Of a stretch of DNA of 64,000 bases, positions 9,783 through 21,230 are shown one piece after another; the stretch's first letter is position 1; each line of letters starts with the position of its first letter. The notes beneath the pieces were generated by a model. That model worked only from the letters and a program-made list of their open reading frames with translations, made no database searches and was not told where the DNA came from. The translations under genes and the position numbers were made by a program. This stretch comes from Gnetum montanum (taxonomy: Eukaryota > Streptophyta > Gnetopsida > Gnetales > Gnetaceae). The stretch covers positions 38,263 to 102,262 of the forward strand of contig MNCI01004643.1 of the NCBI GenBank assembly GCA_015680685.1, written 5' to 3'.

Positions 9783-9839
9783 AAGAAATGAATGGGTGAA
9801 ATAAGCTCTCATTCTTGGTAGTCGTTGGTAGGGGCTCAT
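9783..9839 (-). repeat. Right inverted-repeat arm, proximal part
   Basis: The reverse complement matches 5311-5364, including CATTCTTGGTAGTCGTTGG. The arm is broken at GGGGCTCA by copia element 1 and continues at 24711. Confidence 0.75.
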
Positions 9840-10247
9840 TGTTAAATATGTTTAATTGTTAAACATGCTTTTTATTGTTTACCCTAGTCTTTAGGAATTG
9901 TCTTTAGTGATTTGGTTGCTATTTTTATTCTTTAGAAGTTGAATGGTTGGTCATTGTAGAAGTTGAAGGGTTTGTCATTACAGAAGTTGAAGGGTTGGTC
10001 ATTATAGAAGTTAAAGAGGCGATTGTTACCGAAGTTGAAGGGTCAACTGCTATAGAAGTTAAAGGATTGACCATTACAGAAGTTAGTGGGTTGACCGTTA
10101 TAGAAGTTGCTATTTTTAGTTGATGTATTTGCCTATTTAAAGGTTATTATCAATTGAATAAAAATGCCGCTATTTTGTTCTCTTTTTCTCTTTTTTTCTT
10201 TTTTGTTATCTGAGACTAGTACTGCACAACCTTAGAGGCTGAGAGCA
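9840..10247 (+). repeat. 5' LTR of copia element 1
   Basis: It starts TGTTAAATATG and ends near GAGAGCA. U3 contains seven head-to-tail 24-bp units of the type AGAAGTTGAAGGGTTGGTCA (9934-10101). A TATTTAAAG box (about 10132) and AATAAA (about 10158) follow. A decayed initiator-Met-type primer site (ATATCGGAGC, about 10249) lies just beyond. Confidence 0.75.
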
Positions 10248-10373
10248 ATATCGGAGCTCAGTTGAGGAGGCTAGAGAGAAAGCCTAGTTCAGAAGGCTAG
10301 AGAGAAAAGCACAGTAGTATACCCAATCTAGGAGGCTTGATAGAAGAGCATAGTAGTGCATAAATGGCCGCTA

Positions 10374-11301
10374 AAAATTTTGTATAGCCTGCCATCTCAC
10401 ATTTTGATGGTCACTATGACAATTGGAGCATGTTGATAGAAAATTTCTTGAAGTCTAAGGAGTACCGGTAAGTTGTTGAAGATGGTGTAGTAGCACCCGC
10501 AACTGAGGCTACACTCACAAATAAACAAAGAAAGGAGCTAGAGGGAATGAGGTCGAAAGATTTGAAGGCAAAGAATTATTTATTTCAAGTAATTGATCAT
10601 TCTATCCTAGAGACTATTTGTAGCAAAGAAACTTCCAAGGATATTTGGGATTCTATGAAGAAGAAATATTAGGGGTCTTCGAGAATAAAGCACGCATACC
10701 TTCAAGCCTTGAGAAGGGATTTTGAGACTCTGCAAATGAAAGATGGGGAGTCTATTACCAACTATTGTGCAAGGATAATGAGGGAAGCTAATAACATGTG
10801 ATTTCATGGTGAGAAGATGGAGGATGTTATTATTATTAAGAAGATATTATGTTCCCTATCCCCCAAGTTTGATTATGTTGTTTGTTCAATTGAAGAATCC
10901 AAAGAAGTTGATGCACTTTCCCTTGATGGACTTCAAAGTTCTTTGTTAGTCCATGAATAGAAGATGAATCGAAATTGAAGTTCTAAAGAGCAAGCTTGGA
11001 AAGCTTCTACTTTTACTTATTCCTTAAGAGGAGGAGGTAGAGGTAGAGGAGATCGAGGAAATAGAGATGGTAGCAGACATTTCAAAGGGGATGGTGATAA
11101 ATTTCAAGGTAAAGGCAGAGAACAAGTTGACAAATCTAAGGTGGAATGCTTTAGATGTGATAAATACAAGCATTATCATTCTGAATTCTACACTAAACTA
11201 CCCAATGACAAAGGAGAGAAATCAAATTTGGTAGAAGAGAAAGAGTCTAAAACTTTATTGATGGTGGTTCAAGCCAACCAAGAGTCTTAGTCAGATGTAT
11301 G
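10374..11301 (+). pseudogene. Copia element 1 gag
   Basis: The ATG at 10374 opens MAAKNFV. A UBN2/copia-type gag follows: FDGHYDNWSMLIENFLKS, DSMKKKY, then SKVECFRCDKYKHYHSEF, a CCHC knuckle whose last cysteine is lost. It has four or more in-frame stops, several explicable as C-to-T changes. Gag packages the element RNA in virus-like particles. The frame is split by element B in the protease segment SDVWYV. Confidence 0.8.
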
Positions 11302-11306
11302 GTATG

Positions 11307-12098
11307 TGATGAGTGACGAGGTACCCCTACACTCAACCATACGAATACGAGCATTTCATGCATGATCTGGTCGAAGTCCAAGGACCAAGTGCTTATGCAC
11401 CTTAATGAAACACTCAGGGTTAATCAATCGTTGTTTTCCCAAACTTACTTGTATTATCATAGTTGTATGGTTAAATAAGCTTGAGGTATATGATTTTTAT
11501 AGCTTTTGTATTTTTTATGTCTTCTGCTAATAAGGGAGAGGGAGAGAGAACTAAGTGGCTAACTTACATTAACTATCCATTAACTAGTTTCTAAATGTTC
11601 CTAACACCAGTATCCGTTCCCGCTTGCCGTACACATCCTGAACTAGTGCAATGTTGCTGGGATTACCAACGCTAATCGTTACTGGGTTACCAAGTGCTAC
11701 ACGCATGCTCGAAGCAGTTGTACTAAGTGTATTTAACTAAGAGGGTTGAAGGTTGAGAGAGATATTAATTAACTAGGAAAGCATTAAACAATCATTAATT
11801 ACTAATTAGCTTAATCTGTATGCTGCAAGGTTTATCATAAAGTTCGTCTTTATTGCCGTACACAAAATTATGCTTAGGTACAAATTGCTCAAATAAAGAT
11901 CTGCTCACTCTATGACTCCTACTACGGGCAGACAGAAATAATTCTAACTCTGGAATGACAAAACTACAAGAGTCTGGCTAAGGGTCTAATTCTAATGTAT
12001 GGGAACCAAGGGCGTCGCCTCTTATTTATAGAAGATGAGACAGGACGCGATATCGTGTCCGTGATATCACGTGGTGGATGTGATATTGCGTTTCATCA
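11307..12098 (-). repeat. 3' LTR of element B
   Basis: On the plus strand it reads TGATGAGTGACGAGG at the left and GTTTCATCA at the right. The TATA box is at about 12034-12041. Its U3 GATATC array is three 14-bp units shorter than that of its partner LTR. Confidence 0.92.
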
Positions 12099-12110
12099 TA
12101 CCCCCATGAC
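12099..12110 (-). promoter_or_regulatory. Polypurine tract, element B
   Basis: TACCCCCATGAC on the plus strand (GTCATGGGGGTA in element sense) sits directly against the 3' LTR. Similar motifs lie internally near 12660 and 14027. Confidence 0.75.
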
Positions 12111-12478
12111 TGAATGAAAGCTCGTCCTCGAGTTCCTTACAAAATATTGGGAAGGTAGGGATTGTTGACTTGAATGACAACTACTGATGAATGGGATGAC
12201 ATGTGAGTGGATCAACATTACAATACATGGCAACATTAGTGTTCATGACTACAAAAGTAAACACTATACACAATTGACATCCAGCCTTATTTGGTAGCTG
12301 AAAGAGAAGAGAGAGAGAGAGAAAAAAGGAGAAGACATGTTGCTACCGATGCTAAGATTGCACCTTCCATTGTCCATCCATAGCCACACTATCAATCTTG
12401 TTCCTTGCACAACCATTCCAGCACCAGTCCATCCTAAGTGTTTCCTCCAGGTCTAGTCCATTGTTGTATGATCGCCAT

Positions 12479-12538
12479 CTACACACACAACACAGTCACA
12501 TATGAGTAAGGATAAGTAAATCACAATACAGTTGATAC
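12479..12538 (-). other. Putative 60-bp mini-intron, copy B
   Basis: On the minus strand the donor is GCAAG|GTATC and the acceptor GTGTGTAG|ATG, 60 bp long as in element A. The exon after the acceptor again opens with ATG and an IQQW reading. Confidence 0.45.
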
Positions 12539-12845
12539 CTTGCCTTGGTGTAAGGTCCATTGGCTAAGTTGTGATATGGCCAATATAGATTCTAGAGATA
12601 TAACACTGGTGACTACCCAAGGTGTAGGGGTTAGGAAAAATTAAAAAAATGGACCAGGGCCCCCATGACTAAGAGTGATTCTCCGGTAGCAATAGAATGG
12701 AAAAAGATAAGGAATAAGAAAGATGGAGAAAAAGTAACAATGGCAACACCAATAAAATGAATGTCAGAGATGGGAATAAAACAAAAAAAATGTTGATTGC
12801 AGAAATGTTTAAGGGAAAGAAGTTAACTGATGCACCAAATAGAAA

Positions 12846-12916
12846 TGCCAGTGGATCCTCCCCAAAGCAAGCTCATGCCCTTTATGCCCTAACAAACCCA
12901 CATTCAAAGAGTCCGT
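12846..12916 (-). other. Conserved structured-RNA candidate, copy B
   Basis: In element sense the outer stem is TGTTAG (12889-12894) with CTGGCA (12846-12851), held by two G-U pairs where element A has Watson-Crick pairs. The inner hairpin is GGC-ATGA-GCT. The conserved GCTTTGGGGAGGA core follows. Confidence 0.5.
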
Positions 12917-14007
12917 AGGCTCTGGAAATATCATTTGGAAGTAAGAGTTAAAGACTTAACCACAAGAATTCACCAAAGAGAAAATAATGCATCAACCAAA
13001 ATATAGACGACTAATACAACCGAAAATGAAGTGGAAAATGGAGAAAGAATGATGGGGAGAAGAAAATGGAATGGAGTCCCAAGAACAAGGTGGTGTATAG
13101 CCCCTTATGTACTTATGGTTAATGTGACTAAGTGGATCTTATTTCAAATCCAGCCTCAAACAATCCACATCCAGTGACTTTGCATTAATACACTTGGCCA
13201 ATCCATCCACTTGAAGTAACAAGAATGCTTCCACTAAAGAGTCACCACCATTCCAAGGAAAATGAGAAATGGAAAAGTAGGAAGTAAGAAAGGGCCTTAG
13301 TTAGAGGGAACATGTCTGTTTAGTTCCATAACCAATGCTTGTAGCCCAAATGATTATTTTTTCTAAGGGGTGTGCTTTGAATTCTCACTTTTTTTTCACT
13401 ATTTTTTTTTACATGAGAACCACACCATGCAAAGACTTATTTTTATTGGCTCAGCTTCCCGATAATGGAGCAATGTCGGAATGGTAAGAAAACTCAAGAA
13501 GAAAACATCCAAGCACCCAAGAGAATAGCCAGCACAAATGCAGCGAATTCCTTTGAAGTCATACCCTTTTCAATCCTTGAGTCCTTCCTTAGTTTGAGAA
13601 ATGCCCAGTCCAATTCATTAATAGTTTTATTATTAAAGAAGGGGACTATACAATTCCAAGCCAAGAGAGACCATAGAAATTCATGGATGCATGGACAACG
13701 TGGACTCATTGCCTGTTATATCAAAAGAACCATACCTTAGTATTAACATTATAACTAAAAGGTAAAAACCAAACATTAGCAATCAATAGAATATAGTTCA
13801 TACCACAATCATGAGCACTTATTAGGTGACGAATCTAATAAAACAAAAACAAAAAATAAAAAGAAAAAAAAAACAAAACAAACAGTCACACAAAGAAATG
13901 AGAAAGTATAAATGATGGTGCAAAACAAAAACAAGAAAGATTAAAAAAATTGTAAAACAAAATGTGTAAAACAAAAACTTAAAAAGGAACTAAGGGTCTC
14001 AAATGGT

Positions 14008-17000
14008 TAGCAAAGGTGGTCGTCTCCCCCATGACTAAGTTGGAAGGAGGAGATCCGAAATAGTGAGCAGGGTTATCCCCTCTCAGAGGTATTATGTGCA
14101 CTGACTATTCTAAATTCATGGAAGGGTTTGGTCTATTGCACATTGACTAACAATCTCTTATCAGGGCTCTCAGGTTTGTATATGGTCATGGCCCCTGAAG
14201 GAAAGGTTGCATGAATAATGTAAGGTCCTTCCCATAGTGTTTATAATTTTGTGTGTTATAGCACATGTGTGGGGTTCCAGTAGAGAACCTTATCTCCTAG
14301 TTGATACTTAACCTTTCGAATCTTCAAGTCATGAAATTGCTTATTATATGCCTTGTGCAACTCATTTGATGATAGGGCAGCTAATCAATTTTTTTCTAGC
14401 ACGTTTAAAGTTTCTGTGTTAGATCAAGGTTGAGGTGGAGGTCATAAGTCGTTGATTGTGTACGAAGCTTGGTTTGAATCAGAAGTGTTGGAAGCTTTCC
14501 GTACACTAACTCATAGGGAGAGTAGCCTATAGGGATTTTCCAGGTGGAGCAGTATGCCCAAAGAGAATCATTCAGTTTAGTGCTCCAATCTTGCCTATAC
14601 TTGCTAATTGTCCTAATCAATATTTTAGTGATCTCCCTATTGGTGACCTCAACTTGTTTGTTAGCTTGGAGGTGATAAGGTGTAGTCAATTTATGTTCAA
14701 CCCCTAAGTGTTGCATTAACTTTCAAAAAGTTACACCTGTGAAGTGTGTTCTATTATCCAAAATAAGTGCACATGCCACACCAAACCTATTTACGATTTG
14801 TTGTTGCACAAATTGTGTAGTTGTAGATGATGTGCGGCCTTTAACAGCGGTTTCTTTAGCCCATTTTGTTAAATAGTCTACGGCAACTACAATGTAAGCT
14901 TTTCCATTGGAAATTGTTGTAATGGGCCTCATAAAGTCTATTCCCCAAATGTCGAAGGGTTCTGACAGTTGAATCCATTGTTGTGGACCCTCCATTTTAG
15001 CAGTCATTCCCTCATCACGTTGATAGCGCTCCCAAGATCAGACAAATTGATGGGCATCCCGAAATAATGTTGGCTAGTAATATCCTACAAGCAAGATCTT
15101 AATAACTATTCGTTTCCCCACATAGTGACCCCCACAAGGGCCCTCATGAGTGTCTTGGAGAACTCTCAGTTGGTCTACATCGGGCACAAACCATCGAACC
15201 AAGCCATCAAGACACACTTTGTAAAGTTGTCCATTGATCTCCATGAAGTAATTGGCTTTGTGAAGAAACTATTATTTCTTCCTAAGGTCTAGCTCCTGTG
15301 GTGTTTGTTGAGTAAGGAGATAGGTGAGAATGCTACTATACCAATTCATCTCCATGGGTAGCTGGTTATTCACTACATCAGCAAAGAAGGCTTCATCAGA
15401 AAAATTATCAGACATTACATATTCATCCTCTTTGTTGTCCCAGCGCAACCAAGATAAAGGATCTGCAACTACATTCTCAATGCCTTTTCGATCGATCATC
15501 ATTAGATCAAACTCTTGTAGGATTACCAGCCATTGTATAATACGAGGGATAACCATTGGCTTGTTCATAAGGAACTGGAGTGCACTATGATCCGTGTGGA
15601 TGAACACTTTGTAACCTAACACATAGTGCCTAAACTTATCCAGTGCAAACACTACAGCCATTAATTCTTTCTCTGTAGTTGTGTAGTTAAGTTGTGCACC
15701 GGTGATACTTCTACTTGCATAGTGGATGTAGTAAGGTCATTTTTAGTCATCTAACTATGTAAGTACAGCTCCTAAGGCATAATTGGATGCGTTAGTCATG
15801 ATGTGGAACGGTCTAGACCAGTCAGGAGCTTATAAAATGGGAGTTTCTACTAGCTTTCGTTTCAATGTTTGGAATGCTCGTTCACATTCCTTGGTCCACT
15901 CAAAAGGTACATCCTTCTTTGTTAGCTCTACCAATGGTTTGGCAATCTTGGAGAAGTTCTTAATGAATCTCCTATAGTAGCCAGTGTGTCCAAGGAATGA
16001 CCAAATGTCTTTGACAATTTTCGGTTGATGAGTGATTCACTGGATGACCCTAATTTTATTTGGGTCTACCTCTATTCCTGCATGTGAAACCTTATGCCCA
16101 AGTACTATGCCTTCTTGGACCATTAAATGGCTTTTCTGCCAGTTGAGCCTTAGATTGGTTTCTACGCATCTTTTTAGCACTTGCTCTAATTGATCCAAGG
16201 CTTGATCAAAACTTGTCCCATAGGTGGATAAGTCGTCCATAAAGACTTCCACTCCGTTCCCTATCTATTATTGGAATATGCTTAGAACTAGGTGTTGAAA
16301 TGTGGTAGGAGCATTACACAAGCCAAACGGCATTTTTTATACGCAAACGTTCCCCAAGGACTAGTGAACGTTGTCTTGGCTTGGTCTTCTAGGGCTATCT
16401 GTATTTGGTTGTGTCCACTATAGCCATCTAGAAAACTATAATAGCAATGCCCTACTATGGTGTCTAAGACTTGGTCAATGAATGGCAACAGAAAGTGATC
16501 CTTAAATGTTACCATGTTTAGCAACCTAAAATCTATGCACACCCTCCATTTTCCTCCCTTTTTAGGCACGATTACCAGAGGGCTAGCCCATTCACTATCA
16601 GTAATGGGATATATGAACCTAGCCTTAAGAAGCTATTCTATTTCTTCTTTTACTACCTGCTTCAATTTTGGGTTCAATCGTCTCTGTAGTTGTTTTCAAG
16701 GTTTCATGGAGGGGTCAGTGTAAATCCTATGCTGGCATATCCTAGGATCTATTCCAGTTAATTCGGGATATGACCAGGTAAAGGATTTTGACCACTTGTT
16801 TATTACTTTTAGTAGTCTTCCTTTTTGTTTGGAAGCAAGTCTTGCATTGATGATTACCAGTTTTTCATTTTCAAGGATCATATATTCCAGACTGGTGGAC
16901 AATGGTTTTAATTCTAGGGTATCTTGTTTGAATTTTTCAAGAATTTCCAACTTCCCCCAGTTGATTTTTTCAAGGTTAAGGCTTGGAAGTTGGTAGCGGA

Positions 17001-17110
17001 CTTGCTCTAGTGCGTCTCTGCTTTTGATGTAAGCGCAAGTTATTTCCTTAGTTAGTTCCATGCACATGAGTGAGTTGATCTCTTGATTAGCTATTAGCCA
17101 CTAGGTGTCT
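14008..17110 (-). pseudogene. Element B pol: reverse transcriptase, RNase H and integrase
   Basis: The RT lead-in has ELTGIDPRICQHRIYTDPS (about 16730). RT proper shows SEWASPLVIVPKKGG, SFLDGYSGHNQIQIALEDQ and the catalytic box VFMDDLS (about 16225-16245), as in Athila/Tat elements. RNase H shows FIHTDHSALQFLMNK (about 15570). Integrase shows a zinc-binding HEGPCGGHY, then WGIDFM, ALILDNRTHF and a TNREI segment that supply the D, D and E positions. PR-RT-RH-INT is the gypsy order. Stops and shifts are spread throughout. It copied RNA to DNA and inserted it. Confidence 0.92.
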
Positions 17111-17179
17111 TCTTATCATGTGGCTATTGCATACAGGCACTTTTGTATGTTAATGTCTTATGCACACTAGTTGCATGCA

Positions 17180-17689
17180 AGCAATGCTAAAATTTGCACA
17201 ACCCATGATCTCTACACGAAATTGCACCCTGTATCACTGTATGTGATGCATGGAACCTTCTTCTTCTCAATCTTTCCAAAAGTGTTCTCCTTAGATATTT
17301 CCAGGGAAAGATTTTGGATTCCTAGGCATGCATCTATAGCACTTAGCCATGTCCTTCCCATTATGATTAGTAAATCCCCTTTACCGTTATTCACTTGTAT
17401 CACTAGGAAATCAGCTGGGTACGACCACCCACACATAGTGGTGATGATGTCCTCCACTAGTCCCAAGGGAACAGTGATGGATTGGTTGGCTAGCTCTAGG
17501 AGAATATTTCTCTTCTTCAATGGAGGCAAGTTCCAGGCTTTGTACATTTCTTACGATATTAAGTTAACTCCAAAACCTAAATCCGAAAGAGCTTTGCATG
17601 GCTCATTCCTAGCAATTTGGAGATAGATTAGAGGGCTTCCAAGATTAGAGAATTTCTTGGGAAGATGGCCAACCTTGATCCAGTCAATA
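17180..17689 (-). pseudogene. Element B aspartic protease
   Basis: The open core (17212-17547) reads through MYKAWNLPPLKKRN, LVEDIITTMCGWSYPADFLV and IIMGRTWLSAIDACLG. The catalytic DSG seen in element F has become DLG here and a stop follows it, so the enzyme is dead. It would have cut the Gag-Pol polyprotein. Confidence 0.85.
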
Positions 17690-20268
17690 ACGGCATGTGT
17701 TAACATGACCGTATGCATTGAGGTCGGTGTTTGGTTTGAAGGGAGCTTTGAAGCTTTATTTTATGGGGAGGCATTCAGAGGTTCAACCGCTTGTGGTTGT
17801 AAGGGCTTGGTTGGACTGTTGGTTCTGAAGAAAGATCTTTTCTTCATATGGTTGGTTGTCAAAACCAATAGTGGGTTGAGGATTTACATCCCTTATGGCA
17901 TTGCGTTGCTGCAGTTGAGTAGGGAGTTCTCCTTGCATTGATGGAGTGGGTGGTAATGGAGCTATTAGTGTGAGAGCTATAGATGGATTTGAAGGATGGT
18001 ATATTTGTGGGTTATCTCTCCTAAGAGAAGGAGTTCTATAATACTCACGGGCTTGATAGTGATGTTTTGTTGTAACATGACCAACAAAGTCACATGGAGA
18101 GATTAGATGTTGCACGTAGTATCCATATGGGTCAGGTTGCTAGTATGGGTATTGTTGCCTTGGTGGTGGCATCCCCCATGACTATGGGTATTGCCACTGC
18201 TGATGTTGCTCAATGGGTTGTGGTGGAGTTCCACTTGGATAATATGTCGAAGGTTTTTGGAACTGCCTTGGGTTACTTTGAGGATAAGATAACCATCGGG
18301 ATGTTTGATGTTTATTTAGTCATGGGTTGAGTGCATACATCCTAGAATCTTGTAGATGTTAGATCACTGGGCAACATCCCTTAGGATGGTCGTATTGGCA
18401 TATCTCGCATCCACTATCATTTTCCGTGTCTGAATCCACAACCTCTTCTATGATGGCCATTTTTCCCTTACCCTTGTTATGTGCATTTTCCACTTCTTTC
18501 TTTTTCTTTTTGTCGTGGTCACTACCTCGCTCCCTAGACTCCTCTACAATTTTAAGAACAATTTCAAACCTACTATCTAGAGAGTCCCACATTTGGTCTA
18601 CCTTTGTCGATACTTCTGATGTTAACTTTTGGAGAGGCAAATTTTTCCTATTCACCATCTCTTCGAGTAGTGACTCTTCTTCCTCCTCACAAAATCTCAC
18701 TCCCCTTTTTTAGAGGGAAGGATCTCGGTTGTATTCTTCTACACTTTCTCTCTTTCGTAGCTCACCTTCTTCTTTGGCAACTTGCTCTAGCAGTCTATGA
18801 ATTTGATGAGACCTAAGCTCTGATAACCTTCCTTGGGCATACGTCCCAAGGGTTCTTCTTGTTTCATTCCTAAGTCCATCCATCGAATGTTGTAGTTGGT
18901 CCCGCTACGAATAACCATGGCCAGGGCAATGATGTAATAGTGCATAATAGCGGCCCATGGTAGCATCCAAGGGTTCATGATTTCCTTGCTTCCATCCTTG
19001 GATTTGCTTCCATAGGTTAGACACTCAGGAGTACATTTGGTACTTATCATTGAATAGTTCTAACATTGTACTCCACCTCTGAATGGATTCCGGTTCTAAG
19101 GATCAGTACTAGCTTTCATCTTCTTTCACTAGTGTCCTTGGGAACAACTTCAGTTTTTGCCATTCATTTTCTATGTTTTGCAAGGCACATGCATTGTGGA
19201 ATACTTGTACTTGATTTTGAGGATCAGCGTTGTATCCCCCTTCAAATCATGGGATGTTGTTCATGTCTAACCTCTTGATCCTACTATCCTTTTGGTGCCT
19301 TATTAGAACTCTTACGGCCTCTGTTATATCTAGCATGCTTCTAGTTACGAGTTGGGGTTCTTCGTGATCGTCTCGTTCATAGAATCTACAGTGTCTATGC
19401 GGTTCCCTACTCTCCCTTCTTCTATGCCTTGATTCTTTAGAGTGCCCTTGTCCTCGTTCTCGATTGTCTTGTCGATGATTTTCACTTCGTTTTCCCTTAT
19501 CCTCACAATTGGTTTCCCTATGATTGTGTCCAGACACTAAAGAAGAGGGTGAAGATGACGATGAAGGTGAAGAAGAATGAAAACCATTGACATGATGGTG
19601 TTTTCTACCTTCTCTTCGATGGTCTTGGCCTCGATCGTGATCACGATTAGAACGTTCACCCTAATCGTGTGTTCATGTTCCTTCGTTGAACACTTCGTGT
19701 TCATGGGTATCAAAACTAGGGTTGTAAATAGTGGAGTGGAGGTTCTGATACACCACCTCCTAACTAATGTCAGGAGGAGGAACATCGTTTCGTGGGAAAC
19801 CTGTTGAGGCAGGTTCACCATCCTCAATTTTGCTCAAAATGTGTGGAGTGTCATGGGGCCATTTACCCTTCAGAGATGTATGGTATCTCTCCTATTGTAA
19901 GTTCCTTTGATGTTGCGCTTCTATGGGATGATAGTCTCTTGAGTCATGATCGCATGCAATGTATTCTATGTATAAAAGTAGCATGCCTATTCATGTGAGA
20001 GCACAAAGGAGCATGTTGGGAACTGATCGGTCTGGAGGCAACACTATTTTACCCTCTAAGTCTCTCCAACGTAGTTGTTCATCTTGATGGAGAATAAGGT
20101 GAAATTGGGCACATACTCACCGAGATGAGTATATACCACATGAAACTGTTGAGGAACTGGTGGATCATGGTTATGTGTATTATGCCGCCGACTGCCTCTT
20201 GCGTTAGTCCTAGGTGGTGAAGTGCTCTTATGCGAAGAAGAAGACATCTTGTCTTGTTCGGTGTGCAA
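17690..20268 (-). pseudogene. Element B gag
   Basis: The start MSSSSHKSTSPPRTN is at 20268 and matches elements F and G. After an N-terminal region come a His/Arg/Ser-rich low-complexity segment, the retrotransposon gag domain, a coiled-coil-like Glu/Lys segment (about 18359-18700) and the zinc-knuckle variant CEICQYDHPKGC. A Pro/Gln/Tyr-rich tail follows. It is broken into six or more open pieces. Confidence 0.88.
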
Positions 20269-20372
20269 TGTACTGTTGTCTCGTCTTTCTTTGATTAACC
20301 CTATGGGTTCGTTCTAACGTTCCAATAATATGAATGATTTCCTATGTTCTACGTAGCGCACAAACAACTAAG

Positions 20373-20390
20373 TCCCTGGAAACGGTGCCA
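20373..20390 (-). promoter_or_regulatory. Primer-binding site (tRNA-Asp type), element B
   Basis: The minus strand reads TGGCACCGTTTCCAGGGA, a three-mismatch match to the complement of the plant tRNA-Asp 3' end (TGGCGCCGTTGCCGGGGA), one base inside the 5' LTR. Confidence 0.85.
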
Positions 20391-20391
20391 A

Positions 20392-21225
20392 TGATGAGTG
20401 GTGAGGTAGCCCTACACTCAACCATACGAATACGAGTGTTTCACGCATAATCCAGTCGAACTCCAAGGACCAAGTGCTTATGCACCTTAATGGAACACTC
20501 AGGGTTAATCAATCGTTGTCTTCCCAAACTTACTTTTATTGTCATGGTTGTATGGTTAAGTAAGCTTGAGGTATATGATTTTTATAGCTTTTGTATTTTT
20601 TATGTCTTATGCTAATAAAGGAGAGGGAGAGAGAACTAAGTGGCTAACTTACATTAACTATCCATTAACTAGTTTCTAAATGTTCCTAACACCAGTATTT
20701 GTTCCCACTTGTCGTACACATCCTGAACCAGTGCAACACTGTTGGGATTACCGACGCTAATCATTACTGGGTTACCAAGCGCTACACGCATGCTTGAAGT
20801 GGTCATACTAATTGTATTTAACTAAGGGAGTTGAAGGTTGAAAGAGATATTAATTAACTAGGAAAGCATTAAAAAATCATTAATTACTAATTAGCTTAAT
20901 CTGTATGCTGCAAGGTTTATCACAAAGTTCGTCTTTATTGCCGTACACAAAATTGTGCTCAGGTACAAATTTCTCAAATAAAGATCTGCTCACTCTATGA
21001 CTCCTACTACGGGCAGACAGAAATAATTCTAACTCTGGAATGACAAAACTACAAGAGTCTGGCTAAGGGTCTAATTCTAATGTATGGGAACCAAGGGCGT
21101 CGCCTCTTATTTATAGAAGATGAGATAGGACGCGATATCGTGTCCGTGATATCACGTGGTGGATGTGATATCACGTACATGATATCGTGTACGTGATATC
21201 ATGTACGCGATATCACGGTTCATCA
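20392..21225 (-). repeat. 5' LTR of element B
   Basis: This 834-bp LTR nearly matches 11307-12098. The longer GATATC array (about 21128-21217) contains three extra units of 14 bp. It supplied the promoter; the TATA region lies at about 21104-21111. Confidence 0.92.
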
Positions 21226-21230
21226 GTATG

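Larger units (their letters stand above)
12111..14007 (-). other. Long 3' non-coding region of element B
   Basis: About 1.9 kb between the end of pol and the polypurine tract hold the mini-intron, the structured-RNA candidate, an A-rich stretch near 13850-14000 and a segment (13440-13770) shared with elements A and F. Short open frames here have no conserved reading frame between copies, so no protein is called. Confidence 0.7.
11307..21225 (-). mobile_element. Element B: full-length Athila-like Ty3/gypsy retrotransposon nested in copia element 1
   Basis: The target duplication GTATG is perfect (11302-11306 and 21226-21230). The LTRs (792 and 834 bp) differ by scattered substitutions plus three 14-bp units. 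On the minus strand the order is LTR, tRNA-Asp primer site, gag, protease, RT, RNase H, integrase, long 3' non-coding region, polypurine tract, LTR. It is complete in layout but every coding block has stops or shifts. Excising it joins the copia frame SDVWYV to NTS, where the aspartic protease motif should be. Confidence 0.95.
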
